Positions 28,285 to 37,313 of a stretch of 61,435 bases of DNA are shown here, one piece after another (within the stretch, counting starts at the first letter, position 1; every line of letters starts with the position of its first letter). The position numbers and the translations under genes were made by a program. A model generated the notes under the pieces. That model was not told where the DNA came from. It did not search any database and saw nothing but the letters and a program-made list of their open reading frames with translations. Source of the stretch: Thermodesulfovibrionia bacterium (GTDB lineage: Bacteria; Nitrospirota; Thermodesulfovibrionia; UBA6902); the NCBI GenBank assembly GCA_020053105.1, contig JAGVNU010000066.1:1-61435 (forward strand). Direction: 5' to 3'.

Positions 28285-29457
28285 TCAGATGTTGTCCTGT
28301 TTTATATCATGAAAATGTTTTTTCATTATCCCGCTTAATGGCGCACTCTTCAAAACCTGAAGTATCCTGCTGCTTGCAGTCCCGTCACCGTAGGGGTTTT
28401 CAAGTCCCTTTAACGTGTCCCTGAATTCACGGGAAAGCGCCTTCCTGATCGCAACTATTATAGCGGCTCTGCCGCCTTCAGGGACATCGATAACGTTTTT
28501 GGCCCTGATCCTGCCCTCCTGCCTGCTCCCTATATTTACTACGGGAAGTTCAAATGAAGGGGCCTCGATTATGCCTGAAGAGGAGTTGCCTACCATAACG
28601 GCCGCGGCCTTAAGCACTGAAAGATACCTGGGCTGTCCCAGTGAGATGAACACCGATGCCTGCTTTCCTTTCTCAGCGGCATACGCCTTGATATGCGCGA
28701 TGATGGTCCTGCCTGACGTGTCCGCATTCGGGAATGTAAAGACCCAGTGTACCTGAGGGAAGCTGTCAAGGGCCCGCAGTATTTCCTTTAGGCTGCTCTC
28801 TGTATTTTCTGTTTCAAGTGTGGCAGGATGAAAAGTTACTACACCCCAGTTCATATCAGAGGGAATTCCGAGTTCTCCTGCGAGGGCATCTTTGCTGAGC
28901 AGTGTGAGATTAATTATACTGTCAAGTCCGGGCGCACCTGTAACAAAAATATTTTCAGGCTTCTCGCCCATCTGCCTGATCCGGTCGGCATAGACCTGTG
29001 TGGCCGCAAAGTGCAGGTGACTAAGTTTGGTTATGGAATGACGGAAGAGCTCATCTATGACCCCTTCTGTGGATTCACCGCCGTGGATGTGCGCTACGGG
29101 TATCCTGAAGGGCGCTGCCGCGCTGGCGGCCGCGTGTATTTCAAAGCGGTCTCCCAGTATAACGATAATATCCGGCCTCAGCCGTGAATATGCCTTTGCA
29201 AAGCCGATTGCTCCGAGTCCCATGGAAATCGAGACCCCCTCATCCGTATCTGAGGAGAGCAGCATTTCAACCCTTTCAGCAACAGGGAAACCGTCCTTCT
29301 CAATCGCCTTCACTGTCATGCCGAATTCAGGTGAAAGGTGCATGGAGGACACGATAAGCTGAAGCTCAAGTTCCGGGTCATCGTGTATCCCTTTTATTAT
29401 TTGATAAAGGTGGCCGTAATCGGCCCTTGTCCCTGTTATGACAGCTATTTTACGCAT
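28285..29457 (-). CDS. legG: NDP-sugar hydrolysing 2-epimerase, LegG/NeuC-like
   Basis: The enzyme removes the nucleotide and inverts C2 to give the free hexose precursor of a nonulosonate. The 390-residue protein opens KIAVITGTRADYGHLYQIIK and has AHIHGGESTEGVIDELFRHS and NSSSGIIEAPSF, then NIGSRQEGRIRA, all family signatures of the NeuC/LegG/PseG-functional class with GT-B fold. It overlaps the LegI gene by 8 bases. The legionaminate assignment rests on its neighbours. Confidence 0.9.
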   Translation of the reverse strand: MRKIAVITGTRADYGHLYQIIKGIHDDPELELQLIVSSMHLSPEFGMTVKAIEKDGFPVAERVEMLLSSDTDEGVSISMGLGAIGFAKAYSRLRPDIIVILGDRFEIHAAASAAAPFRIPVAHIHGGESTEGVIDELFRHSITKLSHLHFAATQVYADRIRQMGEKPENIFVTGAPGLDSIINLTLLSKDALAGELGIPSDMNWGVVTFHPATLETENTESSLKEILRALDSFPQVHWVFTFPNADTSGRTIIAHIKAYAAEKGKQASVFISLGQPRYLSVLKAAAVMVGNSSSGIIEAPSFELPVVNIGSRQEGRIRAKNVIDVPEGGRAAIIVAIRKALSREFRDTLKGLENPYGDGTASSRILQVLKSAPLSGIMKKHFHDIKQDNI

Positions 29458-30478
29458 CTTTTATATCTTCCCATTTGATGAGCGAATCTTCATCTATGCG
29501 CCTTGTGGCTATCTTATTAATGACTGCTTCCCTGTGTTCAGGGGAAATGCCGATGCCCGGCCGTTTCACCGTAATGTCCTCAGGTTTAATAGTATCGCCG
29601 GAATTTATCGTCCTTGCAGCGACTATGCTTCTCCTTGCGATGCTTCTCATATGCTCTTCATTTTTAGCGGGCCTTTTTATGCCGTCGCCCATGGCGCGTT
29701 CCACATTTCTGATTGCCATGACCATTTCCCTGAGTTCCTGAGGTTCCAGTGACGCCTTGTGGTCCGGGCCCTTCATGGTCCTGTCAAGGGTAAAGTGCTT
29801 CTCTATTGCCGAAGCCCCCATTGCAACTGCTGCAACCGGGACCTCAATCCCTCTTGTATGGTCAGAGTATCCGACCGGCAGCCCAAAGGCCGTCTTCATG
29901 GTCTCCATGGCGCGCAGGTTTACGTCATCAAATTCAGCCGGATAGTTTGAGACGCAATGAAGCAGGGTCAGCTGCGGCTTGCTATTCAAATTGTCCCAGA
30001 CTTCGTTTATCCATCCTGCGGCCTTTCCGACTTCTTCAAGATAAGACATGCCCGTAGACAGCAGAACCGGTTTCTTCATTGACGCAATATGTTTAATCAG
30101 CGCCTTGTTCGTTATCTCGCCCGAAGGGACCTTGAAGATGGTCATCCCCAGCCCGCCAAGGAAGTCCGCGCTGTCTTCATCAAACGGAGTGGACATGAAC
30201 ATTATATTTTTTTCTTTGCAGTAATAGTAAAGCTCCCTAAGCCCTGATTCAGGCAGTTCCAGTTTTTTCAACATACTGTACTGGGACTCATCCATCCCTG
30301 TATTTTTTATCTGATAGTCTGCCTTCTCCGATGCCTTTGTCACTATTTCCCCGGCCCGGAAGGTCTGGAATTTTACAGCGTCCGCGCCGGCCATTGCAGC
30401 AGCGTCTATAAGCTCCCTGGCGGTTGCGATGCTTCCGTTATGGTTCACCCCTGCTTCAGCGATAATGAACACACTCAT
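29450..30478 (-). CDS. legI: Nonulosonate synthase, LegI-like (with SAF domain)
   Basis: It condenses a six-carbon amino sugar with phosphoenolpyruvate. The 342-residue protein has the NeuB TIM barrel (SVFIIAEAGVNHNGSIATA at the N-terminus, KFQTFRAGEIVTK, GYSDHTRGIEVPVAA, KHFTLDRTMKGPDH) and a C-terminal antifreeze-like SAF domain (about residues 285-340, RSIVAARTINSGDTIKPEDI). The ATGA overlap with LegH indicates translational coupling. The complete LegB-C-H-G set beside it favours legionaminate over sialic acid. Confidence 0.9.
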   Translation of the reverse strand: MSVFIIAEAGVNHNGSIATARELIDAAAMAGADAVKFQTFRAGEIVTKASEKADYQIKNTGMDESQYSMLKKLELPESGLRELYYYCKEKNIMFMSTPFDEDSADFLGGLGMTIFKVPSGEITNKALIKHIASMKKPVLLSTGMSYLEEVGKAAGWINEVWDNLNSKPQLTLLHCVSNYPAEFDDVNLRAMETMKTAFGLPVGYSDHTRGIEVPVAAVAMGASAIEKHFTLDRTMKGPDHKASLEPQELREMVMAIRNVERAMGDGIKRPAKNEEHMRSIARRSIVAARTINSGDTIKPEDITVKRPGIGISPEHREAVINKIATRRIDEDSLIKWEDIKDA

Positions 30479-31116
30479 TTCGCGGGCGCCCCTTTTACAA
30501 CAGACCCGGCCGCTATGTCATTTATGACCACCGATCCTGCACCGATTGTAACGTTTTTGCCTATTTTAATTCCATTAATAACAGTGGCCCCTGCTCCGAT
30601 AAAGGTCTCTTTCCCCACAATACATTCTCCGGACAAAACCGCTCCCGGACACACATGAATATGCTTGCCGATGTTGCAGTCATGCTCGACTATGGCCCCT
30701 GTATTGATGATTGTATTTTCTCCGATAAAACTGCACGGCTGTATAATCGCATTTGCCATTAGCTGCGCCCCCCTGGAAATCTTTGAACTCGCGGACACAA
30801 TGGCCCTGGGGTGGACCAGGGACGGCACGGAAAACCCGAGCTGTCTAACTTTTTCATATAAGGCCTTTCTCCGGGAATTGTCTCTGGCGCTTCCGACCCC
30901 GATGCAGGCATTTTTGATCCGGTCCCTTTCGAATATGCCGGGCAGTAGATCGTCCTTTCCTATTACAGGCACCCCGAAGATCTCAAAACCTTTATCGAAC
31001 CCGGCATCCAGTATCCCTGCGATCTCATATTTGCCGGTCAGTCTGATGATTTCTATCAGGACCTTTGCGTGACCGCCTCCGCCCAGTATAATTATTTTTT
31101 CCATGGCTGCTGTCAT
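30475..31116 (-). CDS. legH: NeuD/LegH-type N-acetyltransferase
   Basis: A 213-residue acyltransferase of the NeuD/PglD class: N-terminal IIILGGGGHAKVLIEIIRLT (Rossmann-like sugar-binding domain) and a left-handed beta-helix of hexapeptide repeats from about residue 90 (GAQLMANAIIQPCSFIGENT). The catalytic His is in GAIVEHDCNIGKH. It would acetylate the 4-amino group made by LegC. Overlaps are 4 bases with both neighbours. A second in-frame ATG lies at 31104. Confidence 0.88.
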   Translation of the reverse strand: MTAAMEKIIILGGGGHAKVLIEIIRLTGKYEIAGILDAGFDKGFEIFGVPVIGKDDLLPGIFERDRIKNACIGVGSARDNSRRKALYEKVRQLGFSVPSLVHPRAIVSASSKISRGAQLMANAIIQPCSFIGENTIINTGAIVEHDCNIGKHIHVCPGAVLSGECIVGKETFIGAGATVINGIKIGKNVTIGAGSVVINDIAAGSVVKGAPAK

Positions 31117-32264
31117 AGGCCCCTGAAATACCCGGTAATGTTATCCGAGACATATCTGATATCTTCCACGGAAATATTAACACTGCACGGAAGGTTTATG
31201 CAGGAAGCATGCGCTTCAAAGGCATTGGTTGTTTTATATGCCTGGCAGTTTTTATATACCGGGAGCGCGTGCAGGGGCTTCCATACGGGCCTTACCTGTA
31301 TGCCTTTGGACATGAGATGCTCCATCAGTTTTTTCCTGTGATCAGGCGGCATCTTTAATGTAATGTACCAGAAATTGCTTTTCACCCGGTCTTTTTCCCA
31401 TAGCACATCAACTTCCTTTACACTGTCAAGCAGGTCGCGGTACAGTTCGGCATTTTTTCTCTTGACGGCTATAAATTCATCTATCTGCTCCATCTGGGCC
31501 ACGCCCATTGCTGCCTGAATATTAGTGAGCCGGTAGTTGTATCCGATTGCGTCATGGTCGTATTCAACAGCGTCACTGCGGGCCTGCGTGGTGAGATGAC
31601 GAATTCTTATTGCCAGTGACTCGTCATCCGTGACAACCATGCCGCCGCCGCCCGTGGTTATCAGTTTGTTTCCGTTAAAGGAAAAACACCCTGCCTTGCC
31701 GAATGAGCCTGTCTGCCTTCCCATATATTCAGAGCCGAGGCTCTCTGTGGCATCTTCAATAATAATGATGTTGTATGCATCGGCCAGCTCCAGTAAAGAA
31801 TCCACGTCCGAAGGATGTCCGAAGAGATGTACCGGGACCATGGCCCTGATCGGCCTTTTGGTCTCACTGTTATAAGTGATATTGTTTTCCCTGTATGTGC
31901 TGTTTTTCAAAAACTCTCTCAATTTGTCCGTATCGATACAAAGGGTGTCTTTATCACAATCCATAAACACAGGTTCGGCATTGCAGTATCTGACGACATT
32001 TGCGGTCGCGATAAAGGTCAGCGTAGGGACAATGACCTCGTCACCGGATTTTATGCCGCAGGCAACCAGGCTTACATGAAGGGCTGACGTGCCGTTTGTT
32101 GTGGCGACCGCGTATTTGCAGCCCGCGTACCCGGCAACCATGTCTTCAAACCTGTTCACAAAGCCCCCGACGGATGAGACCCAGCCTGAGTCAAGGCATT
32201 CCTTTATGTATTTCCATTCATTGCCTTTTATTACGGGGACTGAAAGAGGAATATTACGTGACAT
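31113..32264 (-). CDS. legC: PLP-dependent sugar aminotransferase, LegC-like
   Basis: This is a DegT/DnrJ/EryC1-family transaminase of 383 residues, expected to convert the 4-keto sugar from LegB into the 4-amino sugar. It opens NIPLSVPVIKGNEWKYIKEC and has ATTNGTSALHVSLVACGIKS and EVIVPTLTFIATANVV. The PLP-binding lysine is in CFSFNGNKLITTGGGG (about residue 190). It lies 9 bases after the LegB gene. Confidence 0.9.
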   Translation of the reverse strand: MSRNIPLSVPVIKGNEWKYIKECLDSGWVSSVGGFVNRFEDMVAGYAGCKYAVATTNGTSALHVSLVACGIKSGDEVIVPTLTFIATANVVRYCNAEPVFMDCDKDTLCIDTDKLREFLKNSTYRENNITYNSETKRPIRAMVPVHLFGHPSDVDSLLELADAYNIIIIEDATESLGSEYMGRQTGSFGKAGCFSFNGNKLITTGGGGMVVTDDESLAIRIRHLTTQARSDAVEYDHDAIGYNYRLTNIQAAMGVAQMEQIDEFIAVKRKNAELYRDLLDSVKEVDVLWEKDRVKSNFWYITLKMPPDHRKKLMEHLMSKGIQVRPVWKPLHALPVYKNCQAYKTTNAFEAHASCINLPCSVNISVEDIRYVSDNITGYFRGL

Positions 32265-32273
32265 GATATGGTC

Positions 32274-33266
32274 CTAAATATTATAGATGTCGGATTTGTA
32301 TTTATGTAAAAAGTCGCCCTTCTTAAACCAGTCAACGGTCTTAACAAGGCCCTGTCTTAAAGAATGCCTGGGCTGCCAGCCCGTAAGTTCTTTAATGAGC
32401 GCGTTTGAGCCGAGCAGTCTCTCCACTTCGCTTTTGCCGGGTCTCAGGCGGTCCTCATCTGAGATGATCTTTGCCTTGGGATTAATGATATCAATCAGGG
32501 TCTGCGCCAGTTCGCCTATGGATATTTCCTTGCTGCTGCAGATGTTGACCTCTTTTCCGACTGCCTCAGGGCACTGCGCAAGAGCGATAAAGCCTTTACA
32601 TGTGTCTTGAACAAAATTAAAATCCCTTGTTGGATGCAGCGAACCGAGCTTCAGTTTTGTCTTGCCGGAAAGGAGCTGTGTGATGACAGTCGGGATGACC
32701 GCCCGCGCCGACTGCCTGGGTCCGTAAGTATTGAATGGTCTGGCTGTTACAACAGGCAGGTCAAAGGACCTGTAGAATGATTCTGCGATTTTGTCTGCGC
32801 CTATCTTTGTCGCTGAATACGGCGACTGTCCCTGCAAAGGGTGGCCCTCGTCTATAGGCACATACCGGGCTGTTCCATATACCTCGGACGTTGATGTGAC
32901 GATTACTTTTTTGATATTGAAATCCCTGCATGCCTGAAGCACGTTCATTGTTCCCTTTATATTAGTATCGACGTACGCGTCGGGTGAATGGTATGAAAAC
33001 GGGATGGCTATGAGGGCTGCAAGATGAAATACAATATCCATCCCTTTGACAGCAGTCCTTACGCCGTTTGGGTCCCTGATATCGCCGGGGAAGACTTCGA
33101 TCTTTTTTAACAGCGCCGGACTAAAGGTGTCGAGCCATCCCCAGGAATTAAAGGAGTTGTAAAATACAAAGGCCCGCACCTGACATCCTTCCTTCAAAAG
33201 GGTCTCTACAAGGTGGCTGCCGATGAACCCGTCTGCCCCTGTGACAAGGACTTTTTTGCCCTTCAT
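32274..33266 (-). CDS. legB: NDP-GlcNAc 4,6-dehydratase, LegB-like
   Basis: This extended SDR makes the 4-keto-6-deoxy intermediate that opens the legionaminate pathway. Signatures are MKGKKVLVTGADGFIGSHLV, IVTSTSEVYGTARYVPIDE and the YxxxK pair in SPYSATKIGADK, then TRDFNFVQDTCKGF. ATG at 33266 was chosen because GAGAG lies 11 bases upstream and it begins directly before the Rossmann motif; ATG at 33284 adds six residues and has no ribosome-binding site. The GDP-sugar preference is inferred from the PtmE-like gene. Confidence 0.88.
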   Translation of the reverse strand: MKGKKVLVTGADGFIGSHLVETLLKEGCQVRAFVFYNSFNSWGWLDTFSPALLKKIEVFPGDIRDPNGVRTAVKGMDIVFHLAALIAIPFSYHSPDAYVDTNIKGTMNVLQACRDFNIKKVIVTSTSEVYGTARYVPIDEGHPLQGQSPYSATKIGADKIAESFYRSFDLPVVTARPFNTYGPRQSARAVIPTVITQLLSGKTKLKLGSLHPTRDFNFVQDTCKGFIALAQCPEAVGKEVNICSSKEISIGELAQTLIDIINPKAKIISDEDRLRPGKSEVERLLGSNALIKELTGWQPRHSLRQGLVKTVDWFKKGDFLHKYKSDIYNI

Positions 33267-33296
33267 GTTAATAGAATCTCTCATATCTTATTTAAA

Positions 33297-33324
33297 GTAG
33301 GGGTATGGCGCGCCATGCCCCTAC
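33297..33324. repeat. Intergenic palindromic element (GTAGGGG family)
   Basis: A 28-base perfect or near-perfect palindrome: GTAGGGGTATGGCG (33297-33310) mirrored by CGCCATGCCCCTAC (33311-33324), with one G-T position. It fills most of the gap between the surface-carbohydrate gene (stop 33335) and the legB start, so it would be in the message between them. Confidence 0.85.
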
Positions 33325-33334
33325 CGAATCGATA

Positions 33335-34672
33335 TTATAACAGCGGCCTGATCCTGACTTCCCAGTTAAGGATATCCTTGGCCCTGAAATACTTGTCCGT
33401 GCGGCCGAGCTTGTCGATTTTCCTGCCCCGGTTTTTGTAAAGCTTCAGATCAAGCAGCCTGTAATCGGGATATATGAAGGAATAGTATAACATATAAGTT
33501 TTTATATCAGACCATGAAAAACTCTTCAGTGCGGGCGGTTTGTCTCTTAGGAATTTGTCTGTTTCATCGACTACACGCTGACATGCCCCGCCGTCCAGAT
33601 TGCCGCACCAGAGCTTGATTATTTCCTCCCTGTGAGAGAGTTTATTGCTGTCTATTTTACCCCCGGCAAGATAATGGTCAATCCTCTCACGGAGCTGCGC
33701 GTAATCTGATACCTCGTCGCTTCCGCCTGCCATTGGGACCGAGTGATACCACTCATCGGGGTTGAGATGGAGTTCTATGGTCGGCTTTCCCATGAACCAG
33801 GCCTCCATGCCTGTGAGGCAAGACCTTTCGAGCAGGATGTCGGTTGCGCTGAGCACATCCCAGATATACTCCGTAAGCACCACGGCAACACGTCCCTGTG
33901 ACGGGCCGCTGTTTAGTTTATTAATAATATCGTAGTACGGCGTGTGGTCTTCCGAGGGATGGGGCTTGATTATGAAGTTGACCTCAGGGTAGTCCTTTAC
34001 CAGTTTGTAAAAGGCGTCATGGAATATCTCCCTTGACTTAAGGTCTCTTAGCGCGAGGTCATGATCATATCCTATCTGATCTGACTTCAGCCCCTTAATG
34101 TCCTTTTTGAAAAATTCGATGTTCTTGCTCGCAAAGCCGGCCAGGGTAAAATTAGTGGTCATCGTTATTACCGGATAATCAGGGTTGAGATTATATTTCG
34201 CGAGAAAATCTTTCTTCCCCACGATGAGAGATGAGAGGGGTTCCCTGTAAATATCATAACGCGGGACCCCGATGACCTTTACCAGTGACTCGTCAATGGC
34301 CTTGCCCTTTCTCATGATATCACCCACCTCTTCATTCCATACGAAATACAGGTCTACTATTGAGAGGTCGGACATCTGGCCTGCGAAGAGTTGTTTGACT
34401 TTATCGAGTACAGGAATGTTTTCTGTAGGAAGCACGATTACCTGTAACCCGTTCGCTGAATATCTCCTGACCAGGTCCACCCGCTTGTCTTCATACACGT
34501 GGTTGAAAATGACCGCATCGGGCTGCAGAACAGGGAGGATGAAGCGCTCAAAACCGTTTCTCGCAATGGTCACCCTGTAGCCCCTTTTTTCCAGGAGCAG
34601 CTTGATGTACACACTGCTTAAAAGGTCTCTCCACTTGTGATCAACAAAAAATAGTATGTGTTTCCGTCGCAT
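33335..34672 (-). CDS. Surface carbohydrate biosynthesis protein (GT-B-like)
   Basis: The 445-residue protein resembles the surface carbohydrate/CDP-glycerol glycerophosphotransferase-like group. It starts KHILFFVDHKWRDLLSSVYI (N-terminal Rossmann half); FIIKPHPSEDHTPYY (about residue 220-235) and LLERSCLTGMEAWFMGKPTI (about 280-300) form the donor-binding half. No membrane span. It probably transfers a sugar or polyol phosphate during chain assembly; the donor is unknown. It lies upstream of legB across a palindromic element. Confidence 0.72.
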   Translation of the reverse strand: MRRKHILFFVDHKWRDLLSSVYIKLLLEKRGYRVTIARNGFERFILPVLQPDAVIFNHVYEDKRVDLVRRYSANGLQVIVLPTENIPVLDKVKQLFAGQMSDLSIVDLYFVWNEEVGDIMRKGKAIDESLVKVIGVPRYDIYREPLSSLIVGKKDFLAKYNLNPDYPVITMTTNFTLAGFASKNIEFFKKDIKGLKSDQIGYDHDLALRDLKSREIFHDAFYKLVKDYPEVNFIIKPHPSEDHTPYYDIINKLNSGPSQGRVAVVLTEYIWDVLSATDILLERSCLTGMEAWFMGKPTIELHLNPDEWYHSVPMAGGSDEVSDYAQLRERIDHYLAGGKIDSNKLSHREEIIKLWCGNLDGGACQRVVDETDKFLRDKPPALKSFSWSDIKTYMLYYSFIYPDYRLLDLKLYKNRGRKIDKLGRTDKYFRAKDILNWEVRIRPLL

Positions 34673-34697
34673 GATCAGAAATTATAAACCTTTCGGT

Positions 34698-36419
34698 CTA
34701 GTAAAATCCTTTCAACTTGTATCTCAGTGGATATTCAGGTATTGTGCCGCTGAAGCGGGGCGGGTCTTTATCAAGCCACATTTTATAAGTGACCTCAGGG
34801 TATTTGTTCAGGATCTCGCGGTTGACCAGGAGTTCCCCTTCCCTGTAATGGATATAGATCATTCTGTCTGAGATGAAGGTGTCTTTGCCTGCGTGTGAAT
34901 ACCTCTGAAACGTCATCGGACTTGACTGTTTCCATTCATCCCTGATCCCTTCGGAAATGGCATAAACCCTGTAATTAAGAAATTCATCATGAGACTTCGA
35001 TCTTGCGTAAAGCATGTTCAACGGGAATTCCAGTTCATAATATGCCTCAAGGTCCGCGTTGTAATAAGGTGAATTGGCATTGGCGTCTATAAGAAAAGAC
35101 GCCTTGTCCGGGAGGGAAGGGAATCGTGCTGTGAACGCCCGCCAGAAGCCCTTCTGATATTTCTCCCCCATATTATAAAGGTCGAGATTTACATTATTGA
35201 AAAAGACCCCAAATGAGAGGAAGAGGATGGTAAGCGCTTTTGCCTGCCTCTTTCCCGCTGAAAGAAAAGTTCTGTAAAGGCAATACAGCAGACTGCCGAA
35301 TGCGATTGAGTAGCCGAAAAGGAGGATAGTGCCGTGTCTGCCTTCCATGCCCGGGGCAGGGACCCGTCCGGAGAATTCATACATCATTACAGGCGGCACG
35401 ACAAGCATCAATCCCAAAATAAAAATAAACCTTATCTCCTTCCAGTTACGGCTCCAAGTGGCCTTAAAACCGCTTCCGGAAGAAACGGTATCATCACTAA
35501 TGCCCCTGATGAATCTGTCTGAATACATGAAAGTGATTATGAATGTTATAGCGCCCGCAGCTATCGACCAGAAACCTGTATGCTGGATCAGCCTTAGGAA
35601 GATAAACCAGTTGTAAAAGAGCAAATGCCTGAGCGCCTTGATATGCATCTTAATGTTCATAAAGAAATACGGGTCCATTGTATAGGTGGAGGAATATATG
35701 CCGTAGGGTTTGCTGATGAGTCTGTAGATAATCAGGGGCACGCAGACCATGACGAATGGCAGCCAGGAGCCCAGGGACTTTTTTATTAACATCCTGCGGT
35801 CTGGATATTTCTCTGAAAGGGCATAGCTGATTAAGAGAAGCCGTGCAGGTTCAAGCGTGAGGGTGGTCTCAAGAAGGAAATAGAGCGGGAAGGCGGAAGA
35901 CGCCATCGCGGCAAGCAATAGCGCCCAGGATGTTTTCCCTGCCAGTGCCTTTTCCGTCAGATAGAAAGACAGGATACAAAAGAGCGTGCCGAGCCTGTAG
36001 TTGATGTTCGCGTAGTATGGCAGTGTTGTATCAATCGGACAGATGATGAAGCCCGCTGCGATGAGGAAGGCAAGAAGCCTCCGGCCTTTCATGACATTAT
36101 TTATGAATACATAGATCAGGAGCGGGGAAATAACCTGAACGATCATGTTAAAGACATTCCATATCAGGTGGGCATGGTCTGTGAGCTTGTGCAGGGAATA
36201 GTAATAATAGTAGAGAATTCCCATGGGCACTCTCCTGAGCTCGTAAAACCCGGTATCCAGGAAGTCATGAAGGTTATCTGTGAAATAAGTGGACAGGAGC
36301 CAGCAGTTGTCGTCCCAGGCCACGTCGTGAAGCGTCATGGTCCTTCCGAAGCTGAGGAGGGCCAGTGTGATTATGAGCAGCGGAAATGAAAATGAACCAT
36401 CATCTTTTAGTTTTATCAC
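34698..36419 (-). CDS. Polytopic membrane protein, GT-C-like
   Basis: The 573-residue protein has about 10-11 hydrophobic spans up to about residue 400, then a soluble periplasm-type tail. The first external loop contains GRTMTLHDVAWDDNCWLLS, an acidic D-D motif right after TM1, as in GT-C glycosyltransferases that use polyprenyl-linked sugars. The gene at 37314-39371 has a matching segment (GRILTMSGIWWDDWAWVWH), so the two are paralogues. Function as a periplasmic glycosyltransferase is inferred from this motif and the locus. Confidence 0.65.
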   Translation of the reverse strand: MIKLKDDGSFSFPLLIITLALLSFGRTMTLHDVAWDDNCWLLSTYFTDNLHDFLDTGFYELRRVPMGILYYYYYSLHKLTDHAHLIWNVFNMIVQVISPLLIYVFINNVMKGRRLLAFLIAAGFIICPIDTTLPYYANINYRLGTLFCILSFYLTEKALAGKTSWALLLAAMASSAFPLYFLLETTLTLEPARLLLISYALSEKYPDRRMLIKKSLGSWLPFVMVCVPLIIYRLISKPYGIYSSTYTMDPYFFMNIKMHIKALRHLLFYNWFIFLRLIQHTGFWSIAAGAITFIITFMYSDRFIRGISDDTVSSGSGFKATWSRNWKEIRFIFILGLMLVVPPVMMYEFSGRVPAPGMEGRHGTILLFGYSIAFGSLLYCLYRTFLSAGKRQAKALTILFLSFGVFFNNVNLDLYNMGEKYQKGFWRAFTARFPSLPDKASFLIDANANSPYYNADLEAYYELEFPLNMLYARSKSHDEFLNYRVYAISEGIRDEWKQSSPMTFQRYSHAGKDTFISDRMIYIHYREGELLVNREILNKYPEVTYKMWLDKDPPRFSGTIPEYPLRYKLKGFY

Positions 36420-36568
36420 ATGAATATCCCGTCAGTCTTAATAAAAAGGTTACTAACTTAATTTTTAAGTTCATGCATGTGCAGCATACATTTTAACCCA
36501 AAAAATGCATTTATGGGTTTTATTGAAATGCACATCTGTGAGAATTTCCGTCATTAAATAAGTTGAAA

Positions 36569-36631
36569 GGGAACGTGAGCGTATCTGGTCACCCATTGAC
36601 AAATGCCCTTTAAATGGGTGACCCCGTTCCC
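36569..36631. repeat. Long inverted repeat downstream of the toxin gene
   Basis: GGTCACCCATT (36587-36597) and AATGGGTGACC (36613-36623) are perfect reverse complements. An outer pair GGGAACG (36569-36575) and CGTTCCC (36625-36631) continues the stem. It lies in the 271-base space between the toxin gene and the GT-C-like gene. It may terminate the toxin message or mark the edge of an inserted cassette; no T tract is present. The rest of this spacer shows no gene. Confidence 0.7.
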
Positions 36632-36690
36632 GCCTACCGAGGACGGCATTGAGGATTTGGACGATCTGTTTACGTTTAGGCGGGGAGAGA

Positions 36691-36954
36691 TTAGCCGAAG
36701 AAGCGTACATAATCGTCATGGCTGCCGATCCAGAACCACGTCACGGTATCATTGTCCATGATGCCTATGGCCCTGTAGCCTAGCGTAACCCTAGCCGACC
36801 AGATATTCTCCGGTTTGTTGATGCACTTAAAACGCAATGACGGATGGAAAGGGTCTTCCGACCAAAGACAGTACGCCTTCTTAGCTCTTGCCCTGACATC
36901 TGAGGCAAGCTTGCCGTAGTGCTCCCAGAAAGACGGCAGAGTCGCTGATTTCAT
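36691..36954 (-). CDS. RelE/ParE-type toxin
   Basis: The 87-residue protein has the form of a RelE-superfamily mRNA interferase. HPSLRFKCINKPENIWSARV, then TLGYRAIGIMDNDTVTWFWI and GSHDDYVRFFG, match the common RelE-like pattern in which WS-R-LGYRA and WIGSHD-Y are conserved. Its ATG overlaps the antitoxin stop by four bases (36951-36954), the typical coupling of a type II toxin-antitoxin operon. It interrupts the glycan locus between two paralogous membrane protein genes. Confidence 0.82.
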   Translation of the reverse strand: MKSATLPSFWEHYGKLASDVRARAKKAYCLWSEDPFHPSLRFKCINKPENIWSARVTLGYRAIGIMDNDTVTWFWIGSHDDYVRFFG

Positions 36955-37181
36955 AGTTTTTCGACATCCAGCGGGCTGCTCATTCCCCCGGCGATTTCCT
37001 GGCGGGCCAGCCGTGCGGCAGCTATAAGCTTATCCTGGGTTTTGGAAAACGACTCCTTCCACTTAGCATCATCCCGGATATCCTCGATATAGTCGCGCAT
37101 ATGTTCGACAACGGTTTCCTGAAGCTGGTCCGGCACAGTTTCAAGCATTTTAATCATAGTTGTTGCCGCTGCTTTATCCAT
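36951..37181 (-). CDS. Antitoxin partner of the RelE-type toxin
   Basis: The 76-residue acidic, helical protein (MDKAAATTMIKMLETVPDQL...) is encoded immediately upstream of the toxin in the same operon. The length, charge and 4-base overlap fit a type II antitoxin; no DNA-binding motif is obvious, and a PHD/DUF-type helical antitoxin is possible. A strong AGGAGG site lies 7 bases before the ATG. Confidence 0.75.
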   Translation of the reverse strand: MDKAAATTMIKMLETVPDQLQETVVEHMRDYIEDIRDDAKWKESFSKTQDKLIAAARLARQEIAGGMSSPLDVEKL

Positions 37182-37313
37182 AGGGTAACCTCCTATTTAC
37201 CTTGCCCCGCTTTTTTGTATTATGATAACACATTCTTAAGAGAGACATAATCCAGAATAATCGGGCGGGAACGTTCGAGGGAATGACGTAAAGACAACCA
37301 TAAGGTTATACTA

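Noticed and set aside
36471..36719. 82-residue minus-strand frame downstream of the toxin
   Set aside because: It runs through the long inverted repeat and overlaps the toxin end; composition is not protein-like and no ribosome-binding site is seen.
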